DNA of 64,000 bases, taken from JBHEBG01 sp046557915. Lineage in GTDB: Bacteria > Bacteroidota > Bacteroidia > Flavobacteriales > Flavobacteriaceae. The position numbers were made by a program, and so were the translations under genes. Under the pieces are notes generated by a model. The model was not told the DNA's origin. It made no database searches and saw only the letters and a program-made list of their open reading frames with translations. The stretch spans positions 667,881 to 731,880 of the forward strand of contig NZ_JBHEBG010000002.1 in NCBI RefSeq assembly GCF_046557915.1, in the 5' to 3' direction. Shown piece by piece: positions 1-7,841 of this stretch. Position 1 is the stretch's first letter; every line of letters begins with the position of its first letter.

Positions 1-306
1 AGAACCGTAAGATGCGATTTCTATCAGTTTACACAATTTAAATCTGCACAGGTGGTAGGTAACGTAAGTTTTACGGACCTTCGTACAAAACAACAATTAA
101 ACTCTTACCCCTTGGCCAGTGAGTTTGTCTTTGAGCATATTTATGCCAATTATGATGGGGACAAGAGGGCTTTGGACAACGACCTTGTTGGACTTTTGAA
201 CCTTAGGGCCGTTCCTTTCCCTTCCAATGAACAAATGGTGTACGATGCCGGTGAAGATTTAAAGGCCAGGTTAAAAGGAATTATTACCCGCCACAAGTTT
301 AACTAA
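1..306 (+). CDS. C-terminal part of a hypothetical protein (5' end outside the window)
   Basis: The reading frame is open from base 1 to a TAA at 304-306, so the gene begins to the left of the window. About 101 residues are visible. I do not recognise a characterised family. The piece reads as a soluble or periplasmic domain, with a conserved-looking stretch TKQQLNSYPLASEFVF followed by GDKRALDNDL and YDAGEDLK near the end. A GTG at 52 could be read as a start, but the frame stays open upstream and nothing marks a start there. It is followed by a strong terminator shared with the convergent ytxJ-like gene. Confidence 0.6.
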   Translation, partial: RTVRCDFYQFTQFKSAQVVGNVSFTDLRTKQQLNSYPLASEFVFEHIYANYDGDKRALDNDLVGLLNLRAVPFPSNEQMVYDAGEDLKARLKGIITRHKFN

Positions 307-315
307 GAAAAATAT

Positions 316-343
316 AAAAGCCCCATTATCCGGGGCTTTTTTT
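316..343. terminator. Bidirectional intrinsic terminator
   Basis: A perfect 9-bp stem (AAAAGCCCC at 316-324, GGGGCTTTT at 332-340) encloses a 7-nt loop and is followed by T's. The A-rich left flank makes it work in both directions, between the convergent genes ending at 306 and 342. Confidence 0.9.
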
Positions 344-737
344 ATAAGTAGTCTTCCAAGTTAATTTCGGTAATTGCCCCGTGGGACGAATGTGCTACGG
401 CTACCCCATTCTTTATTACCAATAATTGTGGAGATTGGTGCATCACCTGAAATTTATAGCCAGTTTCATTGGAAACTTCCCTAAAGGCATGTAAATCCAA
501 ATAATAAAGATCTAACTGTGCTTCTGTAAAACCGTAGCTTTCTACAAACATATTAATGACCATTCTGCTAATACCACAGCTTGTGGAATGCTTAAAGATT
601 ACCTGTGTTTTGGTTTTGGATTTTTCTTCGATCTCTTCTAACTGAGAAACAGATGTAAGTGGAATCCAAGGCAATGCCTTTTCTTCCTTTTCCTTGTTTG
701 TGTCCTTCTTTCCGAACAATGTGTCCAATAATCCCAT
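342..737 (-). CDS. ytxJ: Bacillithiol-system redox protein YtxJ (monothiol bacilliredoxin)
   Basis: This 131-residue protein has the thioredoxin-fold YtxJ/DUF2847 layout. A short charged N-terminus is followed by a core with FKHSTSCGISRM around residues 48-59, where the single cysteine is the expected active site. A cis-proline-type segment (MHQSPQLLVIKNG) lies near residue 103. YtxJ proteins are thought to remove bacillithiol from mixed disulfides on cytoplasmic proteins, as glutaredoxins do for glutathione. The length is typical. The gene is divergent from clpB, which fits a general stress role, but joint regulation is inference. A purine-rich AAGGAG lies only 3 nt from the ATG, too close to act as an ordinary Shine-Dalgarno. 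Confidence 0.85.
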   Translation of the reverse strand: MGLLDTLFGKKDTNKEKEEKALPWIPLTSVSQLEEIEEKSKTKTQVIFKHSTSCGISRMVINMFVESYGFTEAQLDLYYLDLHAFREVSNETGYKFQVMHQSPQLLVIKNGVAVAHSSHGAITEINLEDYL

Positions 738-834
738 AATCTCCTTGTATTAAAATATTTCTTTAAACAGATAAGCCATGCACAATCTGTTTGCATGATA
801 AGTCGTACTAGAACCGCATACTTACAAACTGTCT

Positions 835-869
835 AAATGTCCGATTATTCTTGCGATAACCCGACATTT
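835..869. promoter_or_regulatory. Long imperfect dyad between ytxJ and clpB (candidate operator)
   Basis: Two 14-nt arms at 835-848 and 856-869 match as inverted repeats at 12 of 14 positions, around a 7-nt centre. The outer 7 bp (AAATGTC/GACATTT) are perfect. A second palindrome, CGCTT-CA-AAGCG, follows at 874-885. The site is about 77 nt upstream of the preferred clpB start and about 98 nt from the ytxJ start. It is not the CIRCE, HAIR or CtsR sequence. An operator role is inferred from position and symmetry. Confidence 0.5.
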
Positions 870-945
870 TGTCCGCTTCAAAGCGTTGGTAAGATTGTTG
901 ACCTATACTATGCAAAAGTAAACAGCAATGGAAAATAAAACATAT

Positions 946-3546
946 ATGAACTTCAATAATTTCACTATAAAATCGCAAGAGGCCATACAGCAAGCACAAG
1001 AGCTTGCCCAGAGCCTGGAGCATCAGCAAATAGAAAACGAACATCTCTTTAAGGCTATTTCCTTGGTAGACGAGAATGTATTGCCCTTTATTCTAAAAAA
1101 ACTGAACGTTAATAGCGGTATGGTTATGCAGATCTTGGAAAAGGAACTCGAACGTTTTCCCAAAGTTTCCGGAGCAGATATTATGTTGTCTCGTGAAGCC
1201 GGCAAAACCCTTACAGAGGCCACCCTCGTCGCCAAAAAAATGGAAGACGAATTTGTTTCCATAGAACACCTGATACTAGCGGTATTTAGATCCAAAGGGA
1301 AAATTGCACAGATATTAAAAGATCAGGGAGTTACCGAAAAGGATCTTAAAACCGCAATTTCGGAATTGCGAAAAGGAGGTCAGGTTACTTCCCAAAGCGC
1401 CGAAGACACGTACAATTCCCTAAACAAGTATGCCAGAAATCTTAACCAACTAGTAGACGATGGCAAATTGGATCCGGTTATTGGGCGCGATGATGAAATT
1501 AGAAGAATCCTACAGATACTTTCTCGTAGAACAAAAAACAATCCCATGCTGGTTGGTGAGCCAGGGGTAGGAAAAACAGCAATAGCAGAAGGTTTGGCAC
1601 ATAGGATAATTCAAGGTGACATTCCAGAAAATTTGAAGGACAAAGTTATCTACTCCCTAGATATGGGTGCCCTAATTGCCGGTGCCAAGTATAAGGGCGA
1701 ATTTGAAGAGCGCCTAAAAGCAGTAATCAAAGAAGTAACCACATCTGACGGAAACATAGTATTATTTATAGATGAAATTCACACTTTGGTAGGTGCCGGA
1801 GGCGGCCAAGGTGCCATGGATGCTGCAAATATCCTTAAGCCGGCCTTGGCACGTGGAGAGCTAAGGGCCATTGGTGCAACCACCCTTGATGAGTACCAAA
1901 AGTATTTTGAGCAAGACAAAGCCCTAGAGCGAAGATTTCAAAAGGTAGTCGTGGACGAACCCGATACCGAAAGTGCCATTTCCATACTAAGAGGTATAAA
2001 GGAAAAGTACGAGGCGCACCATAAGGTAAGAATTAAGGACGAGGCCGTTATTGCGGCCGTAGAACTCTCCCAAAGGTATATAACCAATAGATTTTTACCG
2101 GACAAAGCTATTGATCTTATGGATGAGGCCGCTTCTAAATTAAGGATGGAAATAAACTCCAAACCAGAAGAACTAGATGCGCTAGATCGTAAAATAATGC
2201 AATTGGAAATTGAGATTGAAGCCATTAAACGAGAGAACGACAGCACAAAGCTTAAAACCTTGAACATAGATTTGGCCAACTTGAAGGAAGAACGTAATGA
2301 AGTTTTCGCAAAATGGGAGAGCGAAAAAATCGTAGTGGACAATATTCAAAAGACCAAACAAGATATTGAAAATTACAAAGTGGAAGCCGAACGTGCCGAA
2401 AGAAACGGTGATTACGGCAAAGTTGCCGAAATACGCTACGGTAAAATTAAGGAGGCCCAAGAAAAATTGGAAACCCTACAAAAAGAACTGCAAGTACAAC
2501 AAGAAGCGGGCACTTTAATTAAGGAGGAAGTTACCAATGAAGACATTGCTGAAGTGGTTGCAAAATGGACTGGTATACCGGTAACTAAAATGCTGCAGAG
2601 CGAACTGGACAAATTACTGAAATTGGAAGAAGAGCTTCACAAACGTGTCATTGGACAAAACGAGGCCATAGAAGCCGTGTCAGATGCTATAAGGAGAAGT
2701 AAGGCCGGATTGCAGGATGCAAAACGCCCAATTGGTTCCTTCTTATTTCTTGGGACCACAGGTGTAGGTAAAACAGAATTGGCAAAAACCTTGGCGGCTT
2801 ATCTATTTGCTGACGAAAATGCCATCACCCGGATAGATATGAGCGAATATCAGGAACGCCATGCCGTTAGTAGATTGATAGGCGCACCTCCCGGATATGT
2901 TGGTTATGATGAGGGAGGCCAGCTAACCGAAGCCGTTAGACGTAAGCCCTATTCTGTAATTCTTTTGGACGAAATTGAAAAAGCACATCCAGATACTTTC
3001 AATATTTTATTGCAAGTGTTGGATGAGGGAAGGCTAACGGACAATAAAGGCAGGGTAGCCGATTTTAAAAATACCATTATTATTATGACAAGTAATATGG
3101 GCAGCCATATTATTCAGGAGAAATTTGAAGACACCAAAGACATTTATAGTGCAACGGAAGCGGCTAAAGTAGATGTTTTGGGATTGTTGCGCAAAACCAT
3201 ACGACCCGAGTTTTTAAACCGTATCGATGATATTATCATGTTTACGCCCCTAAGTGAGCAAGACATTGTACAAATTGTAAGGCTGCAGTTAGATCAACTC
3301 AAAAAAGGAGTTGCTAAACAAAATATATCATTGGACGCCACGGAAGAAGCGGTGCAATATCTTGCAAATAGAGGTTATGACCCGCAATATGGAGCACGAC
3401 CAATAAAAAGAGTAATACAAAAAGAAGTGCTCAACAGTCTGTCCAAAGAACTGTTAAAAGGTAAAATTAAAGCAGAGAGCATTGTGCTGATCGATGCTTT
3501 TGATGATGAGTTGGTATTCCGAAATCAGAACGAACTGGTAAATTAA
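946..3546 (+). CDS. clpB: ATP-dependent chaperone ClpB (protein disaggregase)
   Basis: ClpB extracts polypeptides from aggregates together with DnaK after heat or other stress. The protein has the full family layout: an N-terminal Clp-N repeat domain (about 1-145), a first AAA+ module with Walker A GEPGVGKTAIAEG, the long coiled-coil middle domain (about 400-520), and a second AAA+ module with LGTTGVGKTELAKT and a C-terminal D2 small domain. From the ATG at 946 it has 866 residues, the usual length. An ATG at 928 would add six residues (MENKTY), but family members begin at MNFNNFTIKSQ, so I prefer 946. It is monocistronic: a dyad lies upstream and a strong terminator downstream. There is no ClpP-binding loop to suggest a protease partner. 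Confidence 0.98.
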   Translation: MNFNNFTIKSQEAIQQAQELAQSLEHQQIENEHLFKAISLVDENVLPFILKKLNVNSGMVMQILEKELERFPKVSGADIMLSREAGKTLTEATLVAKKMEDEFVSIEHLILAVFRSKGKIAQILKDQGVTEKDLKTAISELRKGGQVTSQSAEDTYNSLNKYARNLNQLVDDGKLDPVIGRDDEIRRILQILSRRTKNNPMLVGEPGVGKTAIAEGLAHRIIQGDIPENLKDKVIYSLDMGALIAGAKYKGEFEERLKAVIKEVTTSDGNIVLFIDEIHTLVGAGGGQGAMDAANILKPALARGELRAIGATTLDEYQKYFEQDKALERRFQKVVVDEPDTESAISILRGIKEKYEAHHKVRIKDEAVIAAVELSQRYITNRFLPDKAIDLMDEAASKLRMEINSKPEELDALDRKIMQLEIEIEAIKRENDSTKLKTLNIDLANLKEERNEVFAKWESEKIVVDNIQKTKQDIENYKVEAERAERNGDYGKVAEIRYGKIKEAQEKLETLQKELQVQQEAGTLIKEEVTNEDIAEVVAKWTGIPVTKMLQSELDKLLKLEEELHKRVIGQNEAIEAVSDAIRRSKAGLQDAKRPIGSFLFLGTTGVGKTELAKTLAAYLFADENAITRIDMSEYQERHAVSRLIGAPPGYVGYDEGGQLTEAVRRKPYSVILLDEIEKAHPDTFNILLQVLDEGRLTDNKGRVADFKNTIIIMTSNMGSHIIQEKFEDTKDIYSATEAAKVDVLGLLRKTIRPEFLNRIDDIIMFTPLSEQDIVQIVRLQLDQLKKGVAKQNISLDATEEAVQYLANRGYDPQYGARPIKRVIQKEVLNSLSKELLKGKIKAESIVLIDAFDDELVFRNQNELVN

Positions 3547-3569
3547 AAGGAATAATTGATATTGAAAAG

Positions 3570-3607
3570 GCATCCCGGTCAAATATAAAGACCGGGATGC
3601 TTTTTTT
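3570..3607 (+). terminator. Intrinsic terminator of clpB
   Basis: A perfect 11-bp stem, GCATCCCGGTC (3570-3580) and GACCGGGATGC (3590-3600), has a 9-nt A-rich loop and is followed by seven T's. Confidence 0.95.
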
Positions 3608-3616
3608 ATTACAAAA

Positions 3617-3636
3617 TATATACCATGCAGTATATA
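3617..3636. promoter_or_regulatory. Candidate TetR operator (7-6-7 dyad)
   Basis: TATATAC (3617-3623) and GTATATA (3630-3636) form a perfect 7-bp inverted repeat around CATGCA, 33 nt upstream of the TetR-family start codon. A 20-bp dyad just upstream of its own gene is the usual geometry of a TetR autoregulatory operator. The assignment is inference. Confidence 0.45.
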
Positions 3637-3669
3637 GTTTTTTTTATATTCGTAATAAAATATACCGCC

Positions 3670-4266
3670 ATGTCTACCAAAGCCGAAAGAACTACCGCTT
3701 ATATTATTGAGACTGTTGCGCCAATATTCAATAAACATGGTTACGTAGGCACAAGTATGAGCGATCTTACAGAAGCTACCGGGCTCACCAAAGGAGCCCT
3801 TTACGGAAATTTTGAGAACAAAGAGGCCTTGGCATTAAAAGCTTTTGAATACAATAGCCGTTTACTCCTTACAGAAATCGACAACAGATTAAATGTGCCG
3901 GGAACGGCTTTGGAAAAACTTTTCTCATTCACAGGCTTTCATAAACATTATGATGATTTTACCGCAGAGATAGGAGGATGTCCAATTCTAAACGTAGGTG
4001 TAGATGCGCAACACAATAATTCCTTGTTGGCAGCAGCAGCCAAGGAAACAGCTAAAACCATAGAAGGCAAAATTGCGCTTACATTGGAAGATGGCGTTAA
4101 GAATAACGAACTTAGACTACCGGTAACACCCTTGCAATTTGCCAAACAATTATACACCATGCTGCAAGGTGCAATAGCCATGGCCACAATTACGGGCGAC
4201 AGAAAATATTTACTAAATACAGTTGCCTATCTAGACCAACTTATCACCAAGGAAATAAAGAAATAG
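3670..4266 (+). CDS. TetR/AcrR family transcriptional regulator
   Basis: A 198-residue one-component regulator. The N-terminal helix-turn-helix (about residues 10-55) is clear: TTAYIIETVAPIFNKHGYVGTS leads into MSDLTEATGLTKGALYGNF. The C-terminal ligand and dimerisation domain resembles the TetR_C group of small efflux or stress repressors and contains one notable Cys-Pro (GGCPIL). The frame opens at 3625, but family alignment puts the start at the ATG at 3670 (MSTKAERT). The target genes are unknown. The likeliest target is its own promoter, given the dyad at 3617-3636. The gene ends 6 bp from the convergent PorP gene with no terminator between them. Confidence 0.88.
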   Translation: MSTKAERTTAYIIETVAPIFNKHGYVGTSMSDLTEATGLTKGALYGNFENKEALALKAFEYNSRLLLTEIDNRLNVPGTALEKLFSFTGFHKHYDDFTAEIGGCPILNVGVDAQHNNSLLAAAAKETAKTIEGKIALTLEDGVKNNELRLPVTPLQFAKQLYTMLQGAIAMATITGDRKYLLNTVAYLDQLITKEIKK

Positions 4267-4272
4267 TATTGC

Positions 4273-5868
4273 CTACTCCCCTACCACTCTAAAAATCCAG
4301 GTCTTTCCTTCGTACTTTCCAAAAAACTTGCTGTCCCTTGCCCTTCGGGCCTCTTGCATGGTATTATAACGTCCCAGGTAAACATAATTATATTTGTTTA
4401 CGCTGCGATAGAAAGATCCGGGTTGCATACCGGCTTCCCTCAGCGTTTTCATAAAACCATCGAAATATTTTTTTGTGCCAAATACGTTAGCTATCAAATA
4501 ATAGCCCGGAGATAGCCCGTCTTCGGTTGCCACTTCCTCGTACCTTTCATTTGCCTTAGGTCTTGCGGCCTCTTCTTGCTGTGCAATTTCTTGTTGCGCT
4601 TTTTCCAGGGCTTCTTTTTCTTGCTGTGCTATTTTTTGGAGTTCGGCCTGTTTCTTGGCCGCTGCAGCTTCTGCCAGTTGTACTTTCGCAACGGAATCTA
4701 ACCTTCTTTGCTCCGCTAGCCTCCTAGCATCCGCAGCTGCCTTAATTTTTTGGGCGTATTGTATGGAATCTTGCTCCCTTTTCTTTCTCTGAGCCCTTGT
4801 TTCTCTTTGTGGTTTTTGCGTCTTGTCCTCAACAATGGGTGCTATCTCCTTAATGGGCTCCTTAATTTCCTCTTTTGGTTTCGATATTACCACCTCTTCC
4901 TCCGGAATTATTACCTCTTCGTCATCCACATCAAATCCAACTATTTTCTTTCTAGTGTCTTGCTGTCCAAAATTATAAGCGGCTATAAGCTCAAAGCTGG
5001 GGTCCTGATCTCCAAAATCGTCATTACCACCAAATTCAATAAGGGCTCCCAAAGCCAAACTTTTTAAAAGTTTAGCTCCTGCACCACCAGAAATACCATA
5101 AAAACTATTATAACCCGCCTGTGCCCAAAACTTGGATGTGGACAACAACGTATTTAGTCCAAACTGGGTATCCTGATTCGGTACGGTCTTTAAATAAACC
5201 GTAGGTCGTAAGACTACATCATCCAAATTGCCCAGAAGCAGTGGAAAGTCATAACTGGTCATGGCCAAATAAATTTTGTCTTCCCCTTTTGAATCACTTT
5301 CACTGGTAGAAAAATTATAATTGAAAATATTTTCCGATGCAAAGCCAATGCTAAAACCGTTAGATACGAAACGTACGCCTGGGGCGAATTGAACAATAAA
5401 ATCTGTGGAAACTTCTAGTTCTGGTAATATAATATCCGGATTGGGCCTAAAATTATCATCGGCCAATTCTTTTTGAAATCCGAACAAGTTTAGTCCTACG
5501 GCTATGGCCATGTTGTTTCCGAGATCGAAGGAATATGCATAATTTATAACCGCGCCAGTATTTAAAAAAGTACCTGTATTATGCTGAAAAAAACCCACTC
5601 CTATGGCCGATTCCGCATTTAACCTACCATTGTAATTTAAAAATACTGTAGTGGGATCTCCATCAATGGATTGCCACTGCCATCTAGACCAAACACCTAT
5701 AGAATGGCCTCCGTTTATATCCAAGGACTTTACAGGGGTTAAAAAAGACCCATTTAACTCCGTTAAATTGTGTTGCCTAAAATCAGTGGGGAGTTCCGTT
5801 TCTTGTGCATACGAAACACCAAAAAGAGTTAAAAAAAATAATAGTGCATTGGGTTTTAACATATACAA
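4273..5868 (-). CDS. PorP/SprF-type outer-membrane protein fused to a coiled coil and a SPOR-like domain
   Basis: Residues 1-21 form a Sec signal peptide ending SYAQ. Residues about 25-300 resemble the PorP/SprF beta-barrel family of the type IX secretion system (GVGFFQHNTG, alternating strands). Residues about 320-445 are an acidic stretch and then an Ala/Glu/Lys/Gln-rich coiled coil. Residues about 455-531 (GYYLIANVFGTK ... YVYLGRYNTMQEA) look like a SPOR/sporulation-related repeat, which in other proteins binds denuded peptidoglycan. PorP/SprF members help place large secreted adhesins, and the fused form usually sits beside a giant repeat protein. Here no such partner lies nearby. The first start (MYM) could be replaced by M3. 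Confidence 0.8.
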   Translation of the reverse strand: MYMLKPNALLFFLTLFGVSYAQETELPTDFRQHNLTELNGSFLTPVKSLDINGGHSIGVWSRWQWQSIDGDPTTVFLNYNGRLNAESAIGVGFFQHNTGTFLNTGAVINYAYSFDLGNNMAIAVGLNLFGFQKELADDNFRPNPDIILPELEVSTDFIVQFAPGVRFVSNGFSIGFASENIFNYNFSTSESDSKGEDKIYLAMTSYDFPLLLGNLDDVVLRPTVYLKTVPNQDTQFGLNTLLSTSKFWAQAGYNSFYGISGGAGAKLLKSLALGALIEFGGNDDFGDQDPSFELIAAYNFGQQDTRKKIVGFDVDDEEVIIPEEEVVISKPKEEIKEPIKEIAPIVEDKTQKPQRETRAQRKKREQDSIQYAQKIKAAADARRLAEQRRLDSVAKVQLAEAAAAKKQAELQKIAQQEKEALEKAQQEIAQQEEAARPKANERYEEVATEDGLSPGYYLIANVFGTKKYFDGFMKTLREAGMQPGSFYRSVNKYNYVYLGRYNTMQEARRARDSKFFGKYEGKTWIFRVVGE

Positions 5869-5960
5869 AAAAACAAAAAACTAGTGGTGAAACATACTTT
5901 TTTACTTTAAATTTAGTTCGTATTTTAAGAATTATTAATCGTAAGCCAAACAATTCCGTT

Positions 5961-6491
5961 ATGAAAATCGCCAAGTTTCTTTCCATTGTTCTTTTGTTGA
6001 CTGTATTTACCGGTTGCAAAGAGGATAAAACCGTTCCTGAGGAAATTGGGGATAACGTAGTCTCAACCTTCTTTTTTATAAGACATGCGGAAAAGGATAG
6101 AAGCAACCCGGACAACGTTGATCCTGAGTTGAACCAAGACGGTTTGGGCAGGGCCATGAAATGGGCAGAAGTATTGGACAACGTGCCTTTAGATGCCATT
6201 TATTCAACTGATTTTGAAAGAACTACCATGACCGCCGCACCGGCAGCTGTTAAAAAAGATATTACCGTACAGTATTACGATCCCGATCAGATAGATATAG
6301 AACAGTTTAAAGCTGTTAACCAAGGCTATAACGTACTGGTAGTAGGACATAGTCATTCCACACCAGAATTTGTAAATAAAATGATAGGGATAGAAAAGTA
6401 CAATGCCTTGGACGATTCCGACAATGCAAGTTTGTTCATTGTACAAATCGTAGGAAATCAGACCACCGATCTACAAATTAGGGTTGACTAG
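5961..6491 (+). CDS. Histidine phosphatase family lipoprotein
   Basis: This 176-residue protein begins with a lipoprotein signal (MKIAKFLSIVLLLTVFTGC, lipobox cysteine near residue 19). It then shows the phosphoglycerate mutase/histidine phosphatase signature RHAEKDR near residue 40 and a second catalytic-type VVGHSHSTP near residue 130. It is short for the superfamily and of the SixA-like size. The substrate cannot be read from the sequence; a periplasmic or outer-membrane phosphomonoesterase is the safe call. The frame is open further upstream, but only the ATG at 5961 gives the lipoprotein signal. Its 3' end overlaps the convergent DUF6503-type gene by 14 bp. Confidence 0.85.
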   Translation: MKIAKFLSIVLLLTVFTGCKEDKTVPEEIGDNVVSTFFFIRHAEKDRSNPDNVDPELNQDGLGRAMKWAEVLDNVPLDAIYSTDFERTTMTAAPAAVKKDITVQYYDPDQIDIEQFKAVNQGYNVLVVGHSHSTPEFVNKMIGIEKYNALDDSDNASLFIVQIVGNQTTDLQIRVD

Positions 6492-7233
6492 CCGTTCTGT
6501 GAACAGTAATGTCGTTCAGTTCAATTTTTGAGAGCAGTTTTAATTGCCCAGCATCAAATAGGCTATCTATGGATAACACGGAGGCATCTTTGTCCTCAGG
6601 TTTATAATTTTTGTAGTCAACAAAACGTATTCCATTTACATATCTTTCGTTATATGCTTCCCTAAACCGAACACCACCTCCGTTAACATGAAAATCATAT
6701 GCCAAATAATCTGGTTTGGCCGTGTTCTTATTAAACCAATATACATAAGTATCGTCAAAATCGTCGCCCCCTCCTTCTTCACTAAATGTTACTTTAATCT
6801 TGTAATAATCTGCTCCTTTTACCTTTACCTCTCCCAAAAACTCTTTTTTTACAGCAGGCTCATTCAGTCCAAAAGGTAAGTTGGCAAAGTAATGCACGGA
6901 ATTTACAGAATTGCCAAACGCAGTGGCCAAAGTGTCTGGTACAATTACCAAGCTGTCGTTTACATAGCGGCAAAATGCTCTAGATTCCCTAATATCCACA
7001 ACCTTGTTGGAATCTACTTCAAATTCTCGCTGTAAGACCTTTTCGTTTCCGTAACGAACGGAGTGGTACAAACGGTCCCTAAAGGCAAACGAAATATTAC
7101 TGTTTTCATAGAGGTCTCCTCCACTAACCGCTATGGCGTCATCAACCAGCTTTTGCGCAGTAGGTCTTTCCTTGGTAACTTCTTTACAGGAAGTTAGGAA
7201 AACGAGAAAGGTGAATGTAAGCAAGACTTTCAT
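6478..7233 (-). CDS. DUF6503-type lipoprotein of unknown function
   Basis: A 251-residue lipoprotein. The signal MKVLLTFTFLVFLTSC places the acylated cysteine near residue 16. The body has alternating beta-strand patterns with many aromatic residues (YVYWFNKNT, YLAYDFHVNGGG, GIRFVDYKNY). This resembles the outer-membrane lipoprotein carrier-like fold seen in several Bacteroidota families. From memory it matches DUF6503; I would not assign an enzymatic function. The ATG at 7239 adds two residues; the one at 7233 gives a better signal peptide. A hairpin lies in the predicted leader. It is divergent from smpB. Confidence 0.7.
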   Translation of the reverse strand: MKVLLTFTFLVFLTSCKEVTKERPTAQKLVDDAIAVSGGDLYENSNISFAFRDRLYHSVRYGNEKVLQREFEVDSNKVVDIRESRAFCRYVNDSLVIVPDTLATAFGNSVNSVHYFANLPFGLNEPAVKKEFLGEVKVKGADYYKIKVTFSEEGGGDDFDDTYVYWFNKNTAKPDYLAYDFHVNGGGVRFREAYNERYVNGIRFVDYKNYKPEDKDASVLSIDSLFDAGQLKLLSKIELNDITVHRTASQP

Positions 7234-7250
7234 AAACATATACTTTAAAC

Positions 7251-7272
7251 AACCCGATGGCTTTATCGGGTT
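7251..7272 (-). other. Hairpin in the leader of the DUF6503-type gene
   Basis: A perfect 8-bp inverted repeat, AACCCGAT (7251-7258) and ATCGGGTT (7265-7272), has a 6-nt loop and begins 18 nt upstream of the ATG at 7233. On the plus strand it is followed by TTAC rather than a clean T-run. It could be a leader structure or a weak terminator against antisense readthrough toward smpB. Confidence 0.4.
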
Positions 7273-7309
7273 TTACAAAGATCAACATAATTATTATAAT
7301 TTCCCTCAA

Positions 7310-7339
7310 TTGCATATCCCATTTTTGTTGCTACTTTTG
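7310..7339 (+). promoter_or_regulatory. Bacteroidota-type promoter of smpB
   Basis: A TTG at 7310-7312 and a perfect -7 element TACTTTTG (7332-7339) are spaced 19 nt apart, as expected for the Bacteroidota housekeeping sigma factor. The smpB ATG follows only 7 nt after the -7 element, so the mRNA should have almost no leader. Confidence 0.75.
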
Positions 7340-7346
7340 CCCTGCA

Positions 7347-7808
7347 ATGCAGAAAACCATCAACATTAAGAACAAAAAAGCCAAGTTTGAATACGAATTC
7401 TTGGAAACCTATGTGGCCGGATTAGTGCTTTCGGGGACCGAGATAAAATCTATTCGCCTAGGTAAAGCTTCCATTACCGAAAGCTTCTGTGAATTTAATG
7501 ATCTTGGAGAGCTTTTTGTAATTAACATGCAGATAGATGAATACTCCCACGGTAGTCATTACAACCACAAACCCAAGGCCGAACGCAAATTGTTATTGAA
7601 TAAGGGCGAACTAAAAAAGCTGGGGAAAGAAGTGAAAAATACCGGCCTTACCATTGTTCCCCTAAATTTGTTTATAAACGATAACGGATTCGCCAAAGTT
7701 AAGATAGCCCTTGCCAAGGGTAAAAAACTATACGATAAGCGTGAAAGTATTAAGGATCGGGACAATAAGCGAAACCTAGACCGTATTAAGAAAAACTTTA
7801 ATAATTAG
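7347..7808 (+). CDS. smpB: SsrA-binding protein SmpB
   Basis: SmpB binds tmRNA and carries it to stalled ribosomes for trans-translation. The 153-residue protein has the family's opening IKNKKAKFEYEFLETY and the GLVLSGTEIKSIR motif. The conserved NMQIDEYSHG segment follows, and a basic C-terminal tail (KRESIKDRD, RIKKNF) enters the mRNA channel. Upstream in-frame sequence to 7257 is not SmpB-like, and a promoter ends at 7339, so the ATG at 7347 is the start. No tmRNA gene is visible in the window. It converges with pcm with 33 bp between the stops and no evident hairpin. Confidence 0.96.
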   Translation: MQKTINIKNKKAKFEYEFLETYVAGLVLSGTEIKSIRLGKASITESFCEFNDLGELFVINMQIDEYSHGSHYNHKPKAERKLLLNKGELKKLGKEVKNTGLTIVPLNLFINDNGFAKVKIALAKGKKLYDKRESIKDRDNKRNLDRIKKNFNN

Positions 7809-7841
7809 GGATTTGAAATTTACGGTATAACTTCTGGAGGG

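Noticed and set aside
726..744. AAGGAG as a Shine-Dalgarno for ytxJ
   Set aside because: Only 3 nt from the ATG and the phylum rarely uses Shine-Dalgarno; treated as chance.
928..945. Possible earlier clpB start at ATG 928
   Set aside because: Family members begin at the ATG at 946 (MNFNNF); the six extra residues are not part of the fold.
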